DNA of 62,000 bases from Zygnema cylindricum (taxonomy: Eukaryota; Streptophyta; Zygnematophyceae; Zygnematales; Zygnemataceae), in the NCBI GenBank assembly GCA_037447655.1, contig JBBHKE010001871.1:1-62000 (forward strand), in the 5' to 3' direction. The position numbers and the translations under genes are program-made. The first letter of the stretch is position 1; each line of letters starts with the position of its first letter. The notes below the pieces were generated by a model. It saw nothing but the letters and a program-made list of their open reading frames with translations, was not told where the DNA came from and ran no database searches. Of the stretch, positions 1 through 13,735 are shown in pieces.

Positions 1-3000
1 CTTTAAAGACACCATAAACAAAAAAAAAAACCTCAATAGGGGAAAAAGATGTGGAATAAGATTAAAAGGTTGAAGGTCCATGAAAGGACATGGCCAGCTA
101 TGTTCAATAATAGATTGATAAATTTAAAGAGAGCCTATGAGAACCCGCCCATAAGAAGGGCAGCGTACGTAAAGGATTTGTGGAGGTAACTAGGTATTAC
201 AAAAAAAAATCCAATATTCATAAACCACAAAAACGCCACAAAAGGGACAAAAGTAATAGAGTGAGAGTCGCGAAGAAACAAGTTGTATCGGAATTTAGGC
301 GACTCACACCCTAAGATGGACTCGGAAAACTAGAGGGATAATAGTAATAGAGTGAGAGTCGAAAAACCATCGTCTCAACAAAGTGAATCGTATCGGAATT
401 TAGGGGACTGAATGCCCTAAGATGTACTCACAAGGCCAGTGAAAGTGTCTATGGACCCCAAATGTAAAGTATAAACAAACATAACCATCGTGGGCTCAAA
501 GTTGTCAAGATTGGTTATACACATGCCTCAAAGGTTTTGGAATGAATTCGATGTAGATTGGAAAGGAATGTCCAACCAAAAAATATATACAAAGCGGGAA
601 TAAGGTAATGAAAAACGTAAAATATCGGAGGGACAGACAACCTTTTGTATAAGACAGGTATTGCTTGAAGCCAAGCGCCCACCAAGCACTGACAACCGTG
701 AAAATATATCTTTAACCCGAAGTGTCATTGTGTAATAATGGCGTATAAAGGCATAAGGAGTCAATATATTATTTGAAAAAAAAATGATAAAATTTTATGG
801 TAGCTACTAGGGAACTTTTGACGAGATTTTTGTAGCATAAATGCGCCAAGACTTGACAATAGATTGAAAAGATGTTTGGAGAACTTTCAAATACTGAGGT
901 ATTTGAGGTCGCACCATAGACATAGAGAAATTATTATTGGTATTCATACCCCACAACCATTAAAGGACAGGCCCAGAAAAAAGGTCGAGTACGTCACGAG
1001 GATATGCCGGAGAGGAATTTATAACCTAAAAAAGGTAATCCTTAAACTGACACCACATTGACTCTATGGAAAAGACTTGAGTAACAGTGTGGGAGACGTA
1101 AAAAAATAGACGCAAAAAGCCAAAATTAGCCAAATTTAGGGGAGTTGTTTGTTTAGTACAGAGTTCGAATGCCTTTTTTTAATTTTTTGTTTATATGTAC
1201 AAAAGAAAAACGTCCTTTAAAAGGTCGATGAGCAATAGCGCAATTTTTGTCTTTAATAGTGTAACGTTTTTGTCTCTTGTTCGCGAGGTTTTAAGCCCAA
1301 AAGGGTGTCATTGTAACTCTTACTACTTTTATTAGATTGTCAAACTGACATCAATTCTAAACGCGCAATCATCTCCTTGTCAAAGGCGTTTAGTGTTAGC
1401 GCCGACATTTTTTTTTCTATATCATTCTGTTCTCTTCAAGAGTTAGAGCCAACTGAAGGAATTCCCGAGGTCGCGTTCATCTCGCTTCTATAATATTCGT
1501 AGTTTGAACACCGGTATCATTTTATGCTCTCAAACCTATTAGTTTTTATTTCTAAAAGCTTTTCAATGTCAGATGTGATTCACGGATTTTTTTCTTTACT
1601 TGTTCACTCAAGGAAAATGACAGTACATTCTCATGTAGGAATACGTGAACATACCGTTGGGTTACGTTAGTGTGAATGGTTGAGCGCATGTATGGATCAC
1701 TTTTTCTCATGTGTTGGATTTCAACGTTAGACAAAACAACAAGACATTGGTCGGAATCTCAATTTTTTACGTTTGTTGAGTTAGACGCCTTAAGGCGAAC
1801 AACTTAACTTTGTTCGTTACTAAAGTAAAATGATACGAGTCCAACCTATGAGCGATAATTGATCCAAAGATTGTTGACACCGTGGAGAGAATTTATATGA
1901 AGTTTTTGTTTTTGGATCCAGGTTTCATTTAGACGATTTAGAATCAGGCCATTGGTTTGTGACCATTTTTTGCGTAGGATTGCAACTCTCTTATGAGTCC
2001 TCATTTTTTTTATCGAAATTCGGTTCGATCAACTAAAACTCAATCATTTGGTTCATGACCCAATTCGTCAGGGCATAACAACTCTCGTAGGTCGCGCGGA
2101 CTACTAGAGTAACTTGGTGCGTAACCCTCAAACTGTTGCATGAACAACTTTGGTGCATAACCAAATGACTATTGCATGGAGAAATTTGAGAACCGACCCA
2201 TAAAACATGACTTTGGACATACAAAGGGTTTTTCTGAACATAAAATAGGATCCACAAAAAAAAAGCAGAATTCTCGGCATCGTATGGGATTTTGAAAATG
2301 GTGCAAATGTCATGTAAAAAAAGAAAGAAAACCATTGTCCTGAGAAACAAAGATTGCGGGGAATTTTGTGGCTATGACGGTATAAGAGGGACCCTCAAGG
2401 CTTGAGAAGTCGGGCCTTCACTTTGCTCATAGGGTATTCGAGCACTTACCCTATGGGATATATAAGGCCGTTGACCGTTGGGCAAAGTTTTCTAATAATT
2501 CTATGTTAATATAGTCTTAAATTTTACACCTGTGTTGTTAATGCCAATCTATCTTTCGACATGAATATTATAACTAGTCTGCAATAGTACTTTCAATTCT
2601 AACTATAATGCCAACTCATTATAAACGTAACTTTTGAATAACACCATAAATTTGTAGCTTGTCTTTTTTTCAACATAAGAAGATAAAGTGCATTTATTTT
2701 TGTTTGGTTTATGGATGTCATTCCAACAAAGATTGTCATATTTTAGAGCATTAAATTTCAGCGTGCAAAATCCAAAATCAATTAAAATAGATCTTTAATC
2801 CATTCAAAAGCTTTTCTATGCCTCGCTAATTCTTGCCGAAGTTGTATGGTCATTGAGGCAGTTTTTATTTTCTAAAACAACCGCTAGAATTTGGCGTATA
2901 TTTTCGGTCCATAACATAAATTTATTTCATATTATAATACCCATGGGTCAAATGTATTTTTAACCTGTTAAGAAGTCGAGAGGGCTTGATAAAATATAGT

Positions 3001-4680
3001 CGAGATGTTGGAAAGACTTGATTTGAGAGTGTTTTTAACCACATATATGGTGTAGTTAACAAAAATAAGTTTTATGTCAAATAAATTCAATTTTTTGTTG
3101 CAAGGCACATTAATCCAAAGGATTTTCCAATAATTGGAACAACGGCATCGACAAAGTTAACTTTTGTCAAACATGTTTGAGTTAGAAGCTTGTAAAAATG
3201 ACAAATGACACAACAAAAATAGGAAAAAATATCTCATTGAACTTGGTATTCACATAACACTTTGTTATAAGAACAAATGGGTTGCTATGCCACTACTGGA
3301 GATAGTAAACTAAAATATGCTTGCATGTGACACCACCTACAAAATTTTGTTGTCCTCGTTTGTTACTCTCATTTGCTTTTATTGTCTTACTCTCTATTTT
3401 TGTTCTCCTCACTTGTTCTCATACGATGTAGTTTGGTCATTTTCATTTTCGAGATCCATGGAATTAGTACACATTTGTACGAAATACACAATTATGTGCA
3501 TGTTGACTTTTGCGACCGAAAGAATATAGAACAATTAAATGCATATATCACTTCTCTAAATAATACATTTTTTTGGTCTCCTGAACCCCCACAAAACGAG
3601 AAAAGTGTCCCGTAAAGTCGCATAAAACCAAAGTATCATTCAAGTGTGATCTACCATATTATGCTGACGTGGCGATATGTCGCTTCGCATCGCGTCGCCA
3701 CACCGTTTGCTAAACATCGTCACGTATCTCATCATTATAACGAATGACCGATGTACATCGTCTTCCGCACATCGTACGCCAATGCATCACTGTGCGATCG
3801 GGAGCGAGAACTCAAACCTAAAAGTTGCGTTCAACTATTGGGTACGGTACTCGCAGGTTGAGTACAGACGTACAGTTGTTGCAGAGCAATGACGTCATCC
3901 ACCCAATTCAAACTGTTTTGTGCCGTTTGCCAAAAAATTGACGGTGACAAGACGGTGATTGTACATATATGTACCTTCACTCCAGTAATGTGATTCTGTG
4001 AACAAATGTACAGGAGACTCCACTTTCGTGACAATTTGTACAGTCAAGGTACAGTACAGTACTGAATCTTGCAACTTTTTGGCCCTCCGGGGTGCCGAAG
4101 ACGTCCGCGACCGCTCGTTTAGGGTTTATTTTTTCTGTTTTTGTTTTTTTTTTATTAAAAAAACAACCCAAACCCCAAAACCCTATTTCTCGTACCCGAT
4201 CCCAAGAGGTAAGAAATGTCGGCGCGAGGTGCCGCGAGGTGCCGAAGGTCCCACACTTGTATGGGGGCTTGTTCGATACCCTTACTGTTTATTTATGAGC
4301 TTGCGATCGCTGTCGGCTGTTCCCTTTCGTTGGTTATCTGTACGGTGAGCGTCTTCCGGCGTTGGATACCGTACTTGGATACGGTACTTAGATGTCTGAC
4401 GTACCGAACGGAATGACCTATGCATGGGCTCCTACCAGAATCCAGATGCCACAAATTCAAGTGAATTCTCAATTCTCTCACACATGACATGCCGAACTTC
4501 ACATGCCATAGAAGTGTCACACGGTTCCGCAATGTCCCCTGGTAGTGGTGTACCTTACCGGGGCAGGTTTCGCTATGTTCATCTAAAACGTGTGTTGTAC
4601 CATATGCATGCGGCACCGATTATTCGCTGCACTTGCTGCCGAACTTACTGACCTTGCCAAGATTCTTTCGTGGATCGTTT
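1..4680. other. Intergenic DNA without a recognisable gene
   Basis: No open reading frame here resembles a known family and none shows consistent exon structure. The stretch is AT-rich with scattered short ORFs. It holds a 90-bp imperfect tandem duplication near its left end and many GTAC-containing words towards 3.9-4.4 kb. It is probably decayed transposon sequence followed by the promoter region of the kinase gene. Confidence 0.6.
252..430. repeat. Imperfect tandem duplication, about 90 bp
   Basis: A unit beginning AGTAATAGAGTGAGAGTCG occurs at 252 and again at about 342. Both copies continue with a shared GTATCGGAATTTAGG core and a CCCTAAGATG segment. The copies differ by substitutions and small indels, so the duplication is old. 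Confidence 0.7.
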
Positions 4681-4770
4681 CCACCTTCAGCAACAGCAAA
4701 GAAACACCTGCAGAGCCCGAGAGAGAGAAAGGGAGAGAGAAAGAGCGTGAGAGCGAGTGAGAAGAGTGTG

Positions 4771-4876
4771 TGAGAGTGGGGGTACGTGTGTGAGAGGGAG
4801 GAAGAGAGAGAGAGGGTGTGAGAGAGTGGGGGTACGTGTGTGAGAGGGAGGAAGAGAGAGAGAGGGTGTGAGAGAG
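4771..4876. repeat. GA-rich 50-bp tandem duplication in kinase leader
   Basis: A GA-rich unit containing GTGGGGGTACGTGTGTGAG is present twice with a 50-bp period, followed by a partial third copy. It lies about 100-200 bp upstream of the kinase start codon, so it is probably in the 5' leader or core promoter. GA/CT-rich leaders are common in plants; a regulatory role is inference. Confidence 0.75.
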
Positions 4877-4971
4877 GGAGAGCCATAGAGGCAGAAAGGT
4901 GGCCATGCGGGCGTAGGGCGTGAGCCCCTTGCAGCAGAGGGCAGTAGTCCCTTCGAGCGAGGGGAACAAGC

Positions 4972-7900
4972 ATGGGTTGTTTTGGCTGTTTTGGTGGTGA
5001 CGAGAAACCAGTCACACCACAGAAAAAGAAAGAGACTGTAATAGAAGAACAACCTCCTCCTGTTTTACAGAAAATCCCTTCGGTTACAATACCAGGTCTT
5101 TTTCGTTTTTTCTTTATCATTTTTGTTTTTTTCTTCCAAGCCGGTTGTACTGCTTACACTTCTCATCCGTTGGACTTATTATTATTTTTCTATTTTTTTT
5201 TTGTTTTTCCTTAATGAATGCCTTTGGTTTTTTTCAGACAATGCGGTCAAGTCTCATCATTCCGTTGCTATTGTCTGGTAGTAATTTTAGGTCAATGCGA
5301 TTGAAGAATCAAACTAAGTATATCTAGTTGGTTTTTAAGCGTGCAATCTAGCGGTTAATGACGATACAAAGAGATCATATGAGTTTGCAAAGGTTGAAAA
5401 ACTCTTTGAATTGCCTCTCTCTTTCCAATATGTCAATATTGTTTAGGTCAGTTATTATGTTTTTCTGGAATTTGATTGAAATATGAAGATTTTCCTAATA
5501 TCCTGCCTTCGTTCTGTTTTTTTTTTCTTAAATGGTTACAATTGGGGTATCTTTTTGCAGCACCACCTCCCCTGCCTGTCGAGCATAATGAACCAGTGTC
5601 AGTGAATGGAAACCTTGCCGCAGTTGCTCCTATCGACCCTCCAATAGACGTCGGATCAGATGACGATATGCCAAAGATGCCAATTCCCTCTCCTCGGTCA
5701 GAGGCTTCTTCTCAGGCTCATACAGAAGGCGACATAGATGCTGAGAGTCTTTTTGCACAACTTAATCCCCTCAATACTGGTCTTCCAAACGCTCCCATAG
5801 CAGCACAGACATTCACGTTCAAGGAGCTTGAGCGCGCCACAAAGAATTTCTCCCAGAATAACTTTATTGGTGAAGGGGGATTTGGCAGAGTTTACAAAGG
5901 CAAGCTTGAATCTACAGGGCAGGTGGGTCAGCAATGCAGATGGATATGTACACTCGACTGTAGTTAGGTGTTTTACATTTTGAAAAGCGTTTTTTCTGTT
6001 GACGATGACATGTTTGTAAAGTGGATATTCATCACTGTGAATTTTGTATGGTTTTCTTATGCTTGTTTTATAGGTTTCTGCACTAAGCTACTGGAAAACG
6101 CATGGAGGCTGTTTTCGAATGGTAGCTCGGTTGTTATTCCCGATTAGCTAAAGCTTGGATTTTTGGGTTTTGTGTACAGATTGTGGCTGTGAAGCAACTA
6201 GATAGGAATGGTTTGCAGGGAAACCGTGAGTTTCTGGTGGAGGTTTTGATGCTGAGCCTCTTGCATCACCCTAACCTTGTAAACCTTATCGGCTATTGTG
6301 CCGACGGGGATCAACGAGTATTGGTGTACGAGTTCATGCATCATGGATGTTTGGAGGATCATCTTCATGGTTAGTTTTTCAACTCAATCTTTCTGGGGTA
6401 TGTTTGCGGGATCGTTGCCACGGTCAGCTCTTTGGTTTAGGTCATTCAGTTAATGCTTTATATGATTTGAGTAATGAACGCCATTTTTTGTTTTAGGTTT
6501 TCCTTTGATATGATTTTGATTGAAACATTCTTTAGGTCTACTTCGAAGGTATATGTTGTCCTTGCTGCAGAAGCAAAGGAACTGTGGCGATTGGCTGTGA
6601 CTAGACTATAAAGTCCTCAGAGCCTGATTACTTGCCTTGTTAAAAGTAGAGCTAGCTTATACTTGTCGACTGTACTTGCTGCAAGGTTGGAAACTAACTG
6701 GAATCTTTCCTTCTCTTTCTCCCGTCTACTGGCTCCTTCTTCTAACCAACTTCATTGTTTTCATTCTCATGTAGGATAGCCCGTATCTCTCATGGTTGTG
6801 AGCTGATGTTTTGTTCTTGTTGGACATTAAGCACTGTCAACTCTTTTAAATGGATATCTTTAAGAGTATGATATGATTTTCCATTTTACTGTCGCAGATT
6901 TACCTGAAAACAAGGAGCCTTTGGACTGGAACACGCGAATGAAGGTTGCTGCTGGAGCTGCAAGGGGCCTTGAGTACCTTCACGACAAAGCTAACCCCCC
7001 TGTTATTTATCGCGATTTTAAGTCTTCAAACATTTTGCTTGATGAAAACTGGCACCCGAAGCTTTCTGATTTTGGCCTTGCCAAGCTTGGACCTGTGGGT
7101 GACAAGACACACGTTTCTACTCGTGTCATGGGAACATATGGTTATTGTGCTCCTGAATATGCGATGACTGGACAGCTTACTTTGAAGAGCGACGTGTACA
7201 GCTTTGGTGTTGTTCTGTTGGAGCTCATCACGGGCCGAAAGGCTATTGATAACTCTCGGGGTCAAGGGGAGCACAATCTTGTTGCGTGGGTGTGTACGCT
7301 GAGAATTCCCAGTCTAGTTTATTTGATTTCTATTTTGTATGGTTTCACGCTTCGCGTTGCGTTGCATTTCGGTTAGATTTGCTTTCACTGGTTCTTGCCC
7401 TGGCCGGGAGACTTTTCTTGTTTCTTATTGCTGGACAGTTTAAACAGCAGTTTTTCCCGTCGGGTAACCTCTATTTTTTCCAGTGTTATGTGGTCCTTGG
7501 CCCCTTTTCTCTAATATGGTAGTCATTTATGCGGAGAATGGGAACATTTGGCAAGTTTGTGAAGTAGGCAAGGTGTTGACATTGCATCAGCAATGTCTTT
7601 ATACCATTGCAGGATTTGTAGGAAATTCAAGCCTACATTATGGCCATTTTGGATGGAGCTCACAGGCTTCTCTTGTCATTCTTAATAAGCCAGATACTGC
7701 TTCTCTAAACCTAACCAGCACAATCACTCGCCTTTCCTACGGGATCGTCATTTGACAGCATTGTCTTTTGTCTCGCAGGCCCGTCCATTGTTTAAAGATC
7801 GCAGAAAGTTTCCTTCTATGTCAGATCCCCTTCTTCGAGGACGTTATCCTATGAGAGGTTTGTATCAGGCCCTTGCGGTGGCTGCAATGTGCCTACAGGA

Positions 7901-10079
7901 ACAAGCCAGTGTTCGTCCTCTTATTGGAGATGTAGTAACGGCTCTCAGCTACCTCGCAGCACAGAACTACGATCCTAACAGCCAGCCAAGCTCAAGGTAA
8001 GTGTTTAATTCTTCTGGAGTTTGATTGTAGTTTAATAATTGTAGAGACTCGTTTCTCGTGTCTGATGATGCAGATGATGTTATTTTTGCTGGCAGTTGCT
8101 TGTAAATCAGCATTATGTTGTATCTTCAAACTCTGGTCCCAATGTGCGATTATGAATGAATGACTATCTTTAGGTAGAAATTTACATTCCGTGTAAAATA
8201 GTCACTGTGGTTGATGTGATAGTCTTCTTTATTGGAGCTTCAGTTGGGTTTCCAAGGTAGCAGTTAAGTATACATTTTCGGGAGCTGTGTGGAGTTGGCC
8301 AAAGGTATCGTATTGTGAAAATAATGTGTCAAACTTTTTTTGTCTACACCTTGAATCGTTATTAGCGTATAAAAATTATTAGTGTAAAGAAAAAATTAGC
8401 GTCATTCATTCTAATTTAGTGCCAGGAGACGTGGCAGATTATGGTCCACGTCCTTAAATAGTGTAATTTATTATATTTAAGGTACCAATGTCAAAATTTT
8501 GGGGTGCCGATATAGCGTACATAAGGCTAATAACGATTCACGGTGTAGTTTGCAGCTTGTACAAGGAGATGTGGAAGGCTGTCTGGAATCTTCCTGGGCT
8601 GGCTGATTTTGGGTAAAGGCAGTTGAGAGGGTTCCTTTTTGGAAGACTGCCTTTTTAGTGATGGTGACTATTTTGGTGACTGCTTGAGATGGGTTAAGTT
8701 AAGTGGCACATTAGGAAATTGCTGAAATTTACTGGAGTGGATTAAAAGGTCAGCAATGACTATGTCCTTCACATTTTCTCCTGTCTGCAGAAAATGCCTG
8801 CTTGTAGGTTTGCAGCTTTGTTTTGTTAGCTGGAACCTGGTGGTCATGGATTTGTTGCTTTGCCTTTCTAACACGTTTTCCTGCAACAAGGGTGTCGTTC
8901 CTTGCTTTTCTCCTCTCCCTGTGGATGAATGAAGTGTTTGACTCAGCAGTAATCTTGTTTGTAGATTATTATAGAGTTTTCACAGAGCTATAATTTATTT
9001 TAAGTTTATTGGATTGCCTGGCTGTACAATGGCAGTGCTGTACTAACAAGAATACTAACTTTTTCTCAGTGGATGGGATGCCCTTTCAAGCTGATCGTTC
9101 TGTTGTAATTTTTGCAGTGATTGAGGTTATGTCATAAGTTAGTCTTGTAATTCGTGAGGTTTGGTGGTAGTTTGTGTATCATAAAAGATTTCGATCATCA
9201 GGTGTCCACATTACTCGTACCCTGTGTATTGTCTGTACTATTGGAATTCAGATATTTCACTTTCTTCAAGTAAAGAACTATTGTCTAAATATCGTGATAA
9301 TCTTGTTGAGGATATATTGGATCAATGTATCGACTATCAGCTTCTAGAGAAAAAATACATATGGGTTATCGGTCCATGTACAGTAGCGACTATCCTACAT
9401 AAGTATCGTCAACCACGCTAAACTGGTCAAATAGCAGCCTGTTCAAAAGTTTGTTCAAATGTTCTAAGCATAAGGCCATGTTGTACGTCTAATGTTGTCT
9501 TCTCCTCCTTAATTTGAATTTGTTTGCATTTTCCATGGCCGTAACTAATATTTGGAAATCACATTAATATGACTTAATCTAAATGTGTTTTTGTGTTGCC
9601 GTCAGCTCTGTTGGACTCTCTTTTGCATCATATTTACTTACATAGAAGCAGTGGTAGCTTCAATGGTGTACTTGTACAAGTTCTATTGAGAAGCTCTCTT
9701 CTCTCTGTTCTTTATTAACGGGCTTTGACTCCTCATTTGTGGTCTGGCTGCCAGGTTTGCTCCGGGCACACCTTCACATGAGAGGGAAATGAGGAGAAGC
9801 TCGCGCTCTCCTGGAATGGGAAGACTGCGTGGATCACCGCTAGGAACTTCTCCAAGAAACTCACCAGATATGAGGCCAAGAGGCCCACGAAATTCCCCGG
9901 ATCTTCGACCAGGGAGGGGCAAAGACAGCGACGAGCGAGCAGGTTCGATGAGTCCAACCACATCAAGGGGATACAGAGAGTCTCCTGTGAAGGGAAGACT
10001 CCCTCCAGGAAACAATCAGAAAGGGGCAGGTGGAGAACCTGGGAGTCGTGGTTGGGGAGAGAATTGGCGAGAGAGATGA
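4972..10079 (+). CDS. PBS1/PBL-like receptor-like cytoplasmic kinase (RLCK VII)
   Basis: Serine/threonine protein kinase of the RLCK VII/PBL family, which relays signals from immune and growth receptors at the plasma membrane. Exons are 4972-5095, 5561-5922, 6180-6369, 6898-7289, 7779-7996 and 9755-10079, giving 536 aa with matching phases. The N-terminus MGCFGCF supplies a Gly2 for myristoylation and Cys3/Cys6 for palmitoylation. The kinase domain spans about residues 126-415: P-loop GEGGFGRV at 145-152, VAVK lysine 167, alpha-C Glu183, YRDFKSSN with catalytic Asp265, DFG at 283-285, GDKTHVS at 293-299 and APE at 310-312. The YRDFKSSN form is typical of RLCK VII. The last exon encodes an Arg/Ser/Pro-rich tail of about 108 residues. 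The chosen ATG has A at -3 and G at +4. Intron 5 carries a MITE. All kinase residues are intact. Confidence 0.95.
8347..8545. mobile_element. TA-flanked MITE (copy 1) in kinase intron 5
   Basis: A 199-bp element has inverted ends close to CACCGTGAATCGTTATTAG and is flanked by TA on both sides. The interior contains an AGACGTGGCAGATT segment shared with the copy at 55081-55281. The TA flank suggests a Tc1/mariner-type target duplication. No coding capacity is seen. Confidence 0.85.
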
Positions 10080-12157
10080 TCACTTGCATTGTATGGTTTT
10101 TCAGTGTGGCGAGATTGTATGCCCAGATTAATGTGGACTCTATTGTAGTTTCTGGGAAAAAACAGGTCGACAGGCTAGAAAGAAAGTATGAGATAAATTC
10201 TGTCGGTTTTTATGTCGTCCGTATTATCTACCTACTTTTCCGTACCTGACCGGTTTTTAAAAGAATATTGTTTTGGTGCTTGGTGCCTATGAAAGCCCGT
10301 CAGGGTTTTGCCACAAAGCACAAGAAATTGTGATTGTGTGGAGAGGCTTTTTCTAGGGATTTTGGGCTGGTTAGCGGTCTAAGGAGAGAGAGAGAGGGAA
10401 AGGAGAGAGGAGGGGGAGAGAGAGGAAACCTCAAAAGTTCACCTTTTGTATAGGGACCCCCAGTATTGCGTTCAATCGATTCTAGTAGACGGGGTTTTGG
10501 TAAAACTTCTCACGTGGTTGTCGGTTATATGGGAGCCGTTTATTTGTGCCCTCCCAAGAGGCACTCTTTTTTAGTACAGAAAAGGTATAGGGACCATATT
10601 TAATACTTTCTTTTGTAAGGTGGGGAAATCGGTAATCAGTTTTCTTGTGACAGCCTGTAGCTTTGTGCTACAGCGCCGGTATTAAAAAAGGGTACAGTAT
10701 TGAGAGTTGATGACCAGAGGGTCTAGTTTATTTGCAATAATGGTGAGGGTGAATATGTGAAGACGACAAGAGACGAAAAAAAAACTGAAGTTGATGATTT
10801 GAGATTGGACCTGGTGAGACAGACAGAGAGAGTGATATTTTCTCGTATTTTACGATTCTCTCCCAGATAACAACAGTCAGGCATGTTAGAACCCTCCCCC
10901 CCTCGTCACTTTTTTTTTTTTTTTTTAATTTTTGTTTTTCGGGGTTTCACTATGATTGACTGCCCTCCCTCCCTTTAGGCCTTGTGAGTATTGTGGAAAC
11001 TCGGTGATGTCACGCGTTTTAGGGTTTGGCGTGGAACTGAAGGAGGGAAAAATTGAAGAGCTGGTTTTTTAGGCTGGAATTAGAATGCATTAAAAGGAGG
11101 GATGTAGATCACGTACAACGACTAGGCTTAAAAACCTTTTACTGATCATACTCAGTTTTACTGTTTGGCAGTCGTTGCTGGTCTCTGTGGTAGTCTAATC
11201 CAGAAAACTATGGAGGCTTTAACTTCTGGTTCCATGCTGCAGATTAGAGATGAGTTGTTCCAGTTAATCTCAGTTAATCTTAGCCAATCTCATTTAGGCG
11301 TGTGTTTTTTGTCGTTTATGACTTGTGGGCTTATCATTGTATTTTACATTATCATTCACTTATAGATCTTTGTACAACTTGTGTGGAACTTGCAGTTGGT
11401 TTTCATGTTGTGGAGTTGATATTGTTTTCAGAATTACGTGCTGGTGAAGGTGAAAATATGATTACTAGTCAATGAAGGACCGCAGTGAATGTGGTTGTTT
11501 GTGCCTTTTATTCACAAACTTCTCGAGCATGGAAGGCCCTTTTAAGAATGTTTTAGAATATATTGTTCAGTATTTCAGTTAGACCAAATGATGGTACTGT
11601 TAGTTAATTCCTGGCTCTTGGAGACCATGGTAATTCTCTACAAGAAAATTTCCCACACGATGATATAATCATCAAGTATATGGGAATAGATTTTAGTAGT
11701 CAAAAACGAAACTGAAATAGGGTGAGAAAGTCTTTTACGTGACCAAGGGCATCCAACAAAAGTGCGACATCAGCAACAGAAAAGGGTTGTCAAATCCAAA
11801 ATTGATGGAATCAAACCTAAACAGACTTCTAGAGCTAATGAATCACACGGTTTGGCAGCACTGTCAAGAGAGTCTAGGAATATGAAGACAATCCTTGACA
11901 ATAGCACGCAGCTGCGGGTACAATCAAGCAACAGCCCTAAAGCTACAGGTAAGTTTCAACTTAAAAAAAAGGGGGCGATTTTATTAAAAAGCGCGATGGT
12001 AAACCATCTGAGTCCATAGGAACAAAATGAAGTAGCATTAGAACCACATGAGATGGGAAAAAACAAAAAGGAAAATCAAGGCAAAACCGACGAAAATACG
12101 AAAGGATGGCAAGGAAATCGAAAATACCCAAAAAAGCAAAACCCAGCAAGCAAAACA
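10080..12157. other. Kinase 3' region and intergenic DNA
   Basis: The first few hundred bases after the kinase stop codon are likely 3' UTR and include a GA-rich tract near 10380-10430. The remainder has a T-rich run near 10912-10935 and no ORF resembling a known protein. An open stretch at 11762-12019 is Lys/Ser-rich without recognisable domains, and I do not call it a gene. Confidence 0.5.
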
Positions 12158-13735
12158 TCAAAGGAAAAATCTAACACGTAAGAAAAAACAAAAAAAAAAA
12201 CAAAGGACCCCCAACAAACTATCGAAAGCAACCACATAGGTCCCCGAATCCAGGAGGAGCACGAGGAGGAAGTTCCGGAACACGCCGTCGATCCATAACG
12301 GTAACAGACGATCGAAGTAATATAGAAGCCAACACTCGTTGTAGGGCCACTGAAAAACGTTGACGAAAAAAAGAAGTAAGGACTGAAACAGAAGGGCTCC
12401 CAGGTCCCCGCCTCTCAAACGAGCGCCGACCACAAGTACGGAAAAACTCATCCAAAGCCACACCCAAACAACCAAATATCTCGACCGCCATCGGAATGAA
12501 GCCATCCATAACATCGCGATGGGCATAATAACGCTCCTTCCTTTTACCCGCGTCACGGGCGGCCACTCCCACATGCCGAGCCGCTTGGTTGACGATTGTA
12601 GTTGAGGTAGGGTTCGCACAACAATGTCACCAAATGTACGACGCGCACCATCAAGTAATACAAGATCAATCCGACGCGAAGGAATAATGTGAGAGACCTC
12701 CTGGCGAACAGAAAATCCCCCCTCAGAAGCGATAGTAGCGATGGTGTCTCGAATCATGTCGTGCGCCTGAATTAACTCGCCCCCGTGGGAGCAACGAAGC
12801 AAATGGACCCCGTCGGGCTCGAGAACGTGGCCATAGGAGCAAACAAGTGAGCCAAGCAAAGGTGGGTGAGGAAGGCCAAGCCAAAACCTAAGGGTCGTCG
12901 TGAACTGAGCCGGGGTGAAACGAAGAGTGGATAAGATAGGGACAGCCAATAGCCAAGCTTCAGAGCCAGGTCCCCCACAAGACAAGAAGCGTGCACGCGA
13001 AGAATTGGAAGGAAGCGCCTCGAGAAGCTGGAATTTAATAGCGGCGACAACCCGATCAGAAATGGATTCTTGAACAATCGCAACTGATGTCGTAACAAGA
13101 GTGGATAACATCGGCATGTCCTCGATAGCAGACGGATTAAGAGAACGTGATGCAACCAAAAAGGACTGTTGTAAGGCAAGCTCACCATTTGAAACACGGG
13201 GAACCACGACCGCAAGAATAGGAGTGTCCTCAGCCACAAAACGAGAGACAATAGTGGAAGCAACAAGGCACCAACTTCCCAAATAGGCGACTGGAGCAAC
13301 ATGCGCCGTCGAGAGTAAACCCAAACCGCCGGCCGAGACTGGAAGAGAGGCTTGGATGCGTGCCGCGGGCCCAAACTCGCGATCAAAAGCTCCACGGCCC
13401 AACAAAGTGTGGAGGACATCCATAAGGCGATCATCGAATGCGGAAAGTGAGGACACAAAAGATGGGGTGGGAGGGGAAGTGCAAGTAAGGTAGGAGGGCC
13501 GGGCCGGGAAACAGCGTGTCAGAAGAGCAAAGGCCACTTAGGGATCAGAAAGGTGAGGAAGGTCCTCCACGTGGGACAAATCTGTATGAAGAGCGAAATC
13601 GAGGAATTTCGTGACGTAGGGATCGGAACCAAGCGGGCAACCCAAACCCGAATGCCTTCGGTAAGAAGTGGAGTCAGAAAATCTTAGAGAAGTAACCAGA
13701 AAGTGGGATCTCTTAAGGAAACCTCCTCTTGAAAG
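12158..13735 (-). pseudogene. Non-LTR retrotransposon ORF2 C-terminal relic
   Basis: The long minus-strand reading frame encodes the region after the polymerase core of a LINE-type reverse transcriptase. Visible motifs are ARPSYL, the ASLPVSAGGLGLLS block, ARFLSCGGPGSEAWL, and a C-terminal LRCSHGGE with a DMIRD segment like those of plant and protist non-LTR elements. An in-frame TAG near 13536 joins the frame to upstream coding sequence (FLDFALHTDLSHVEDLPHL). A frameshift near 12580 moves the conserved tail (RKERYYAHRDVMDGFIPM) into another frame. No polymerase catalytic YxDD block is present, so this is a 5'-truncated, inactive copy. The exact clade is uncertain. Confidence 0.8.

Noticed and set aside
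4583-5120. Minus-strand frames rich in Ser/Leu/His opposite the kinase leader
   Set aside because: They come from the GA-rich tandem repeat and overlap exon 1 of a well-supported plus-strand gene.
9224-9421. 65-codon ORF in kinase intron 5
   Set aside because: It has no domain and no splice signals, and is interior to an intron defined by matching phases on both sides.
11762-12239. Lys-rich short ORFs left of the LINE relic
   Set aside because: They are A-rich low-complexity sequence without recognisable domains or splice structure.
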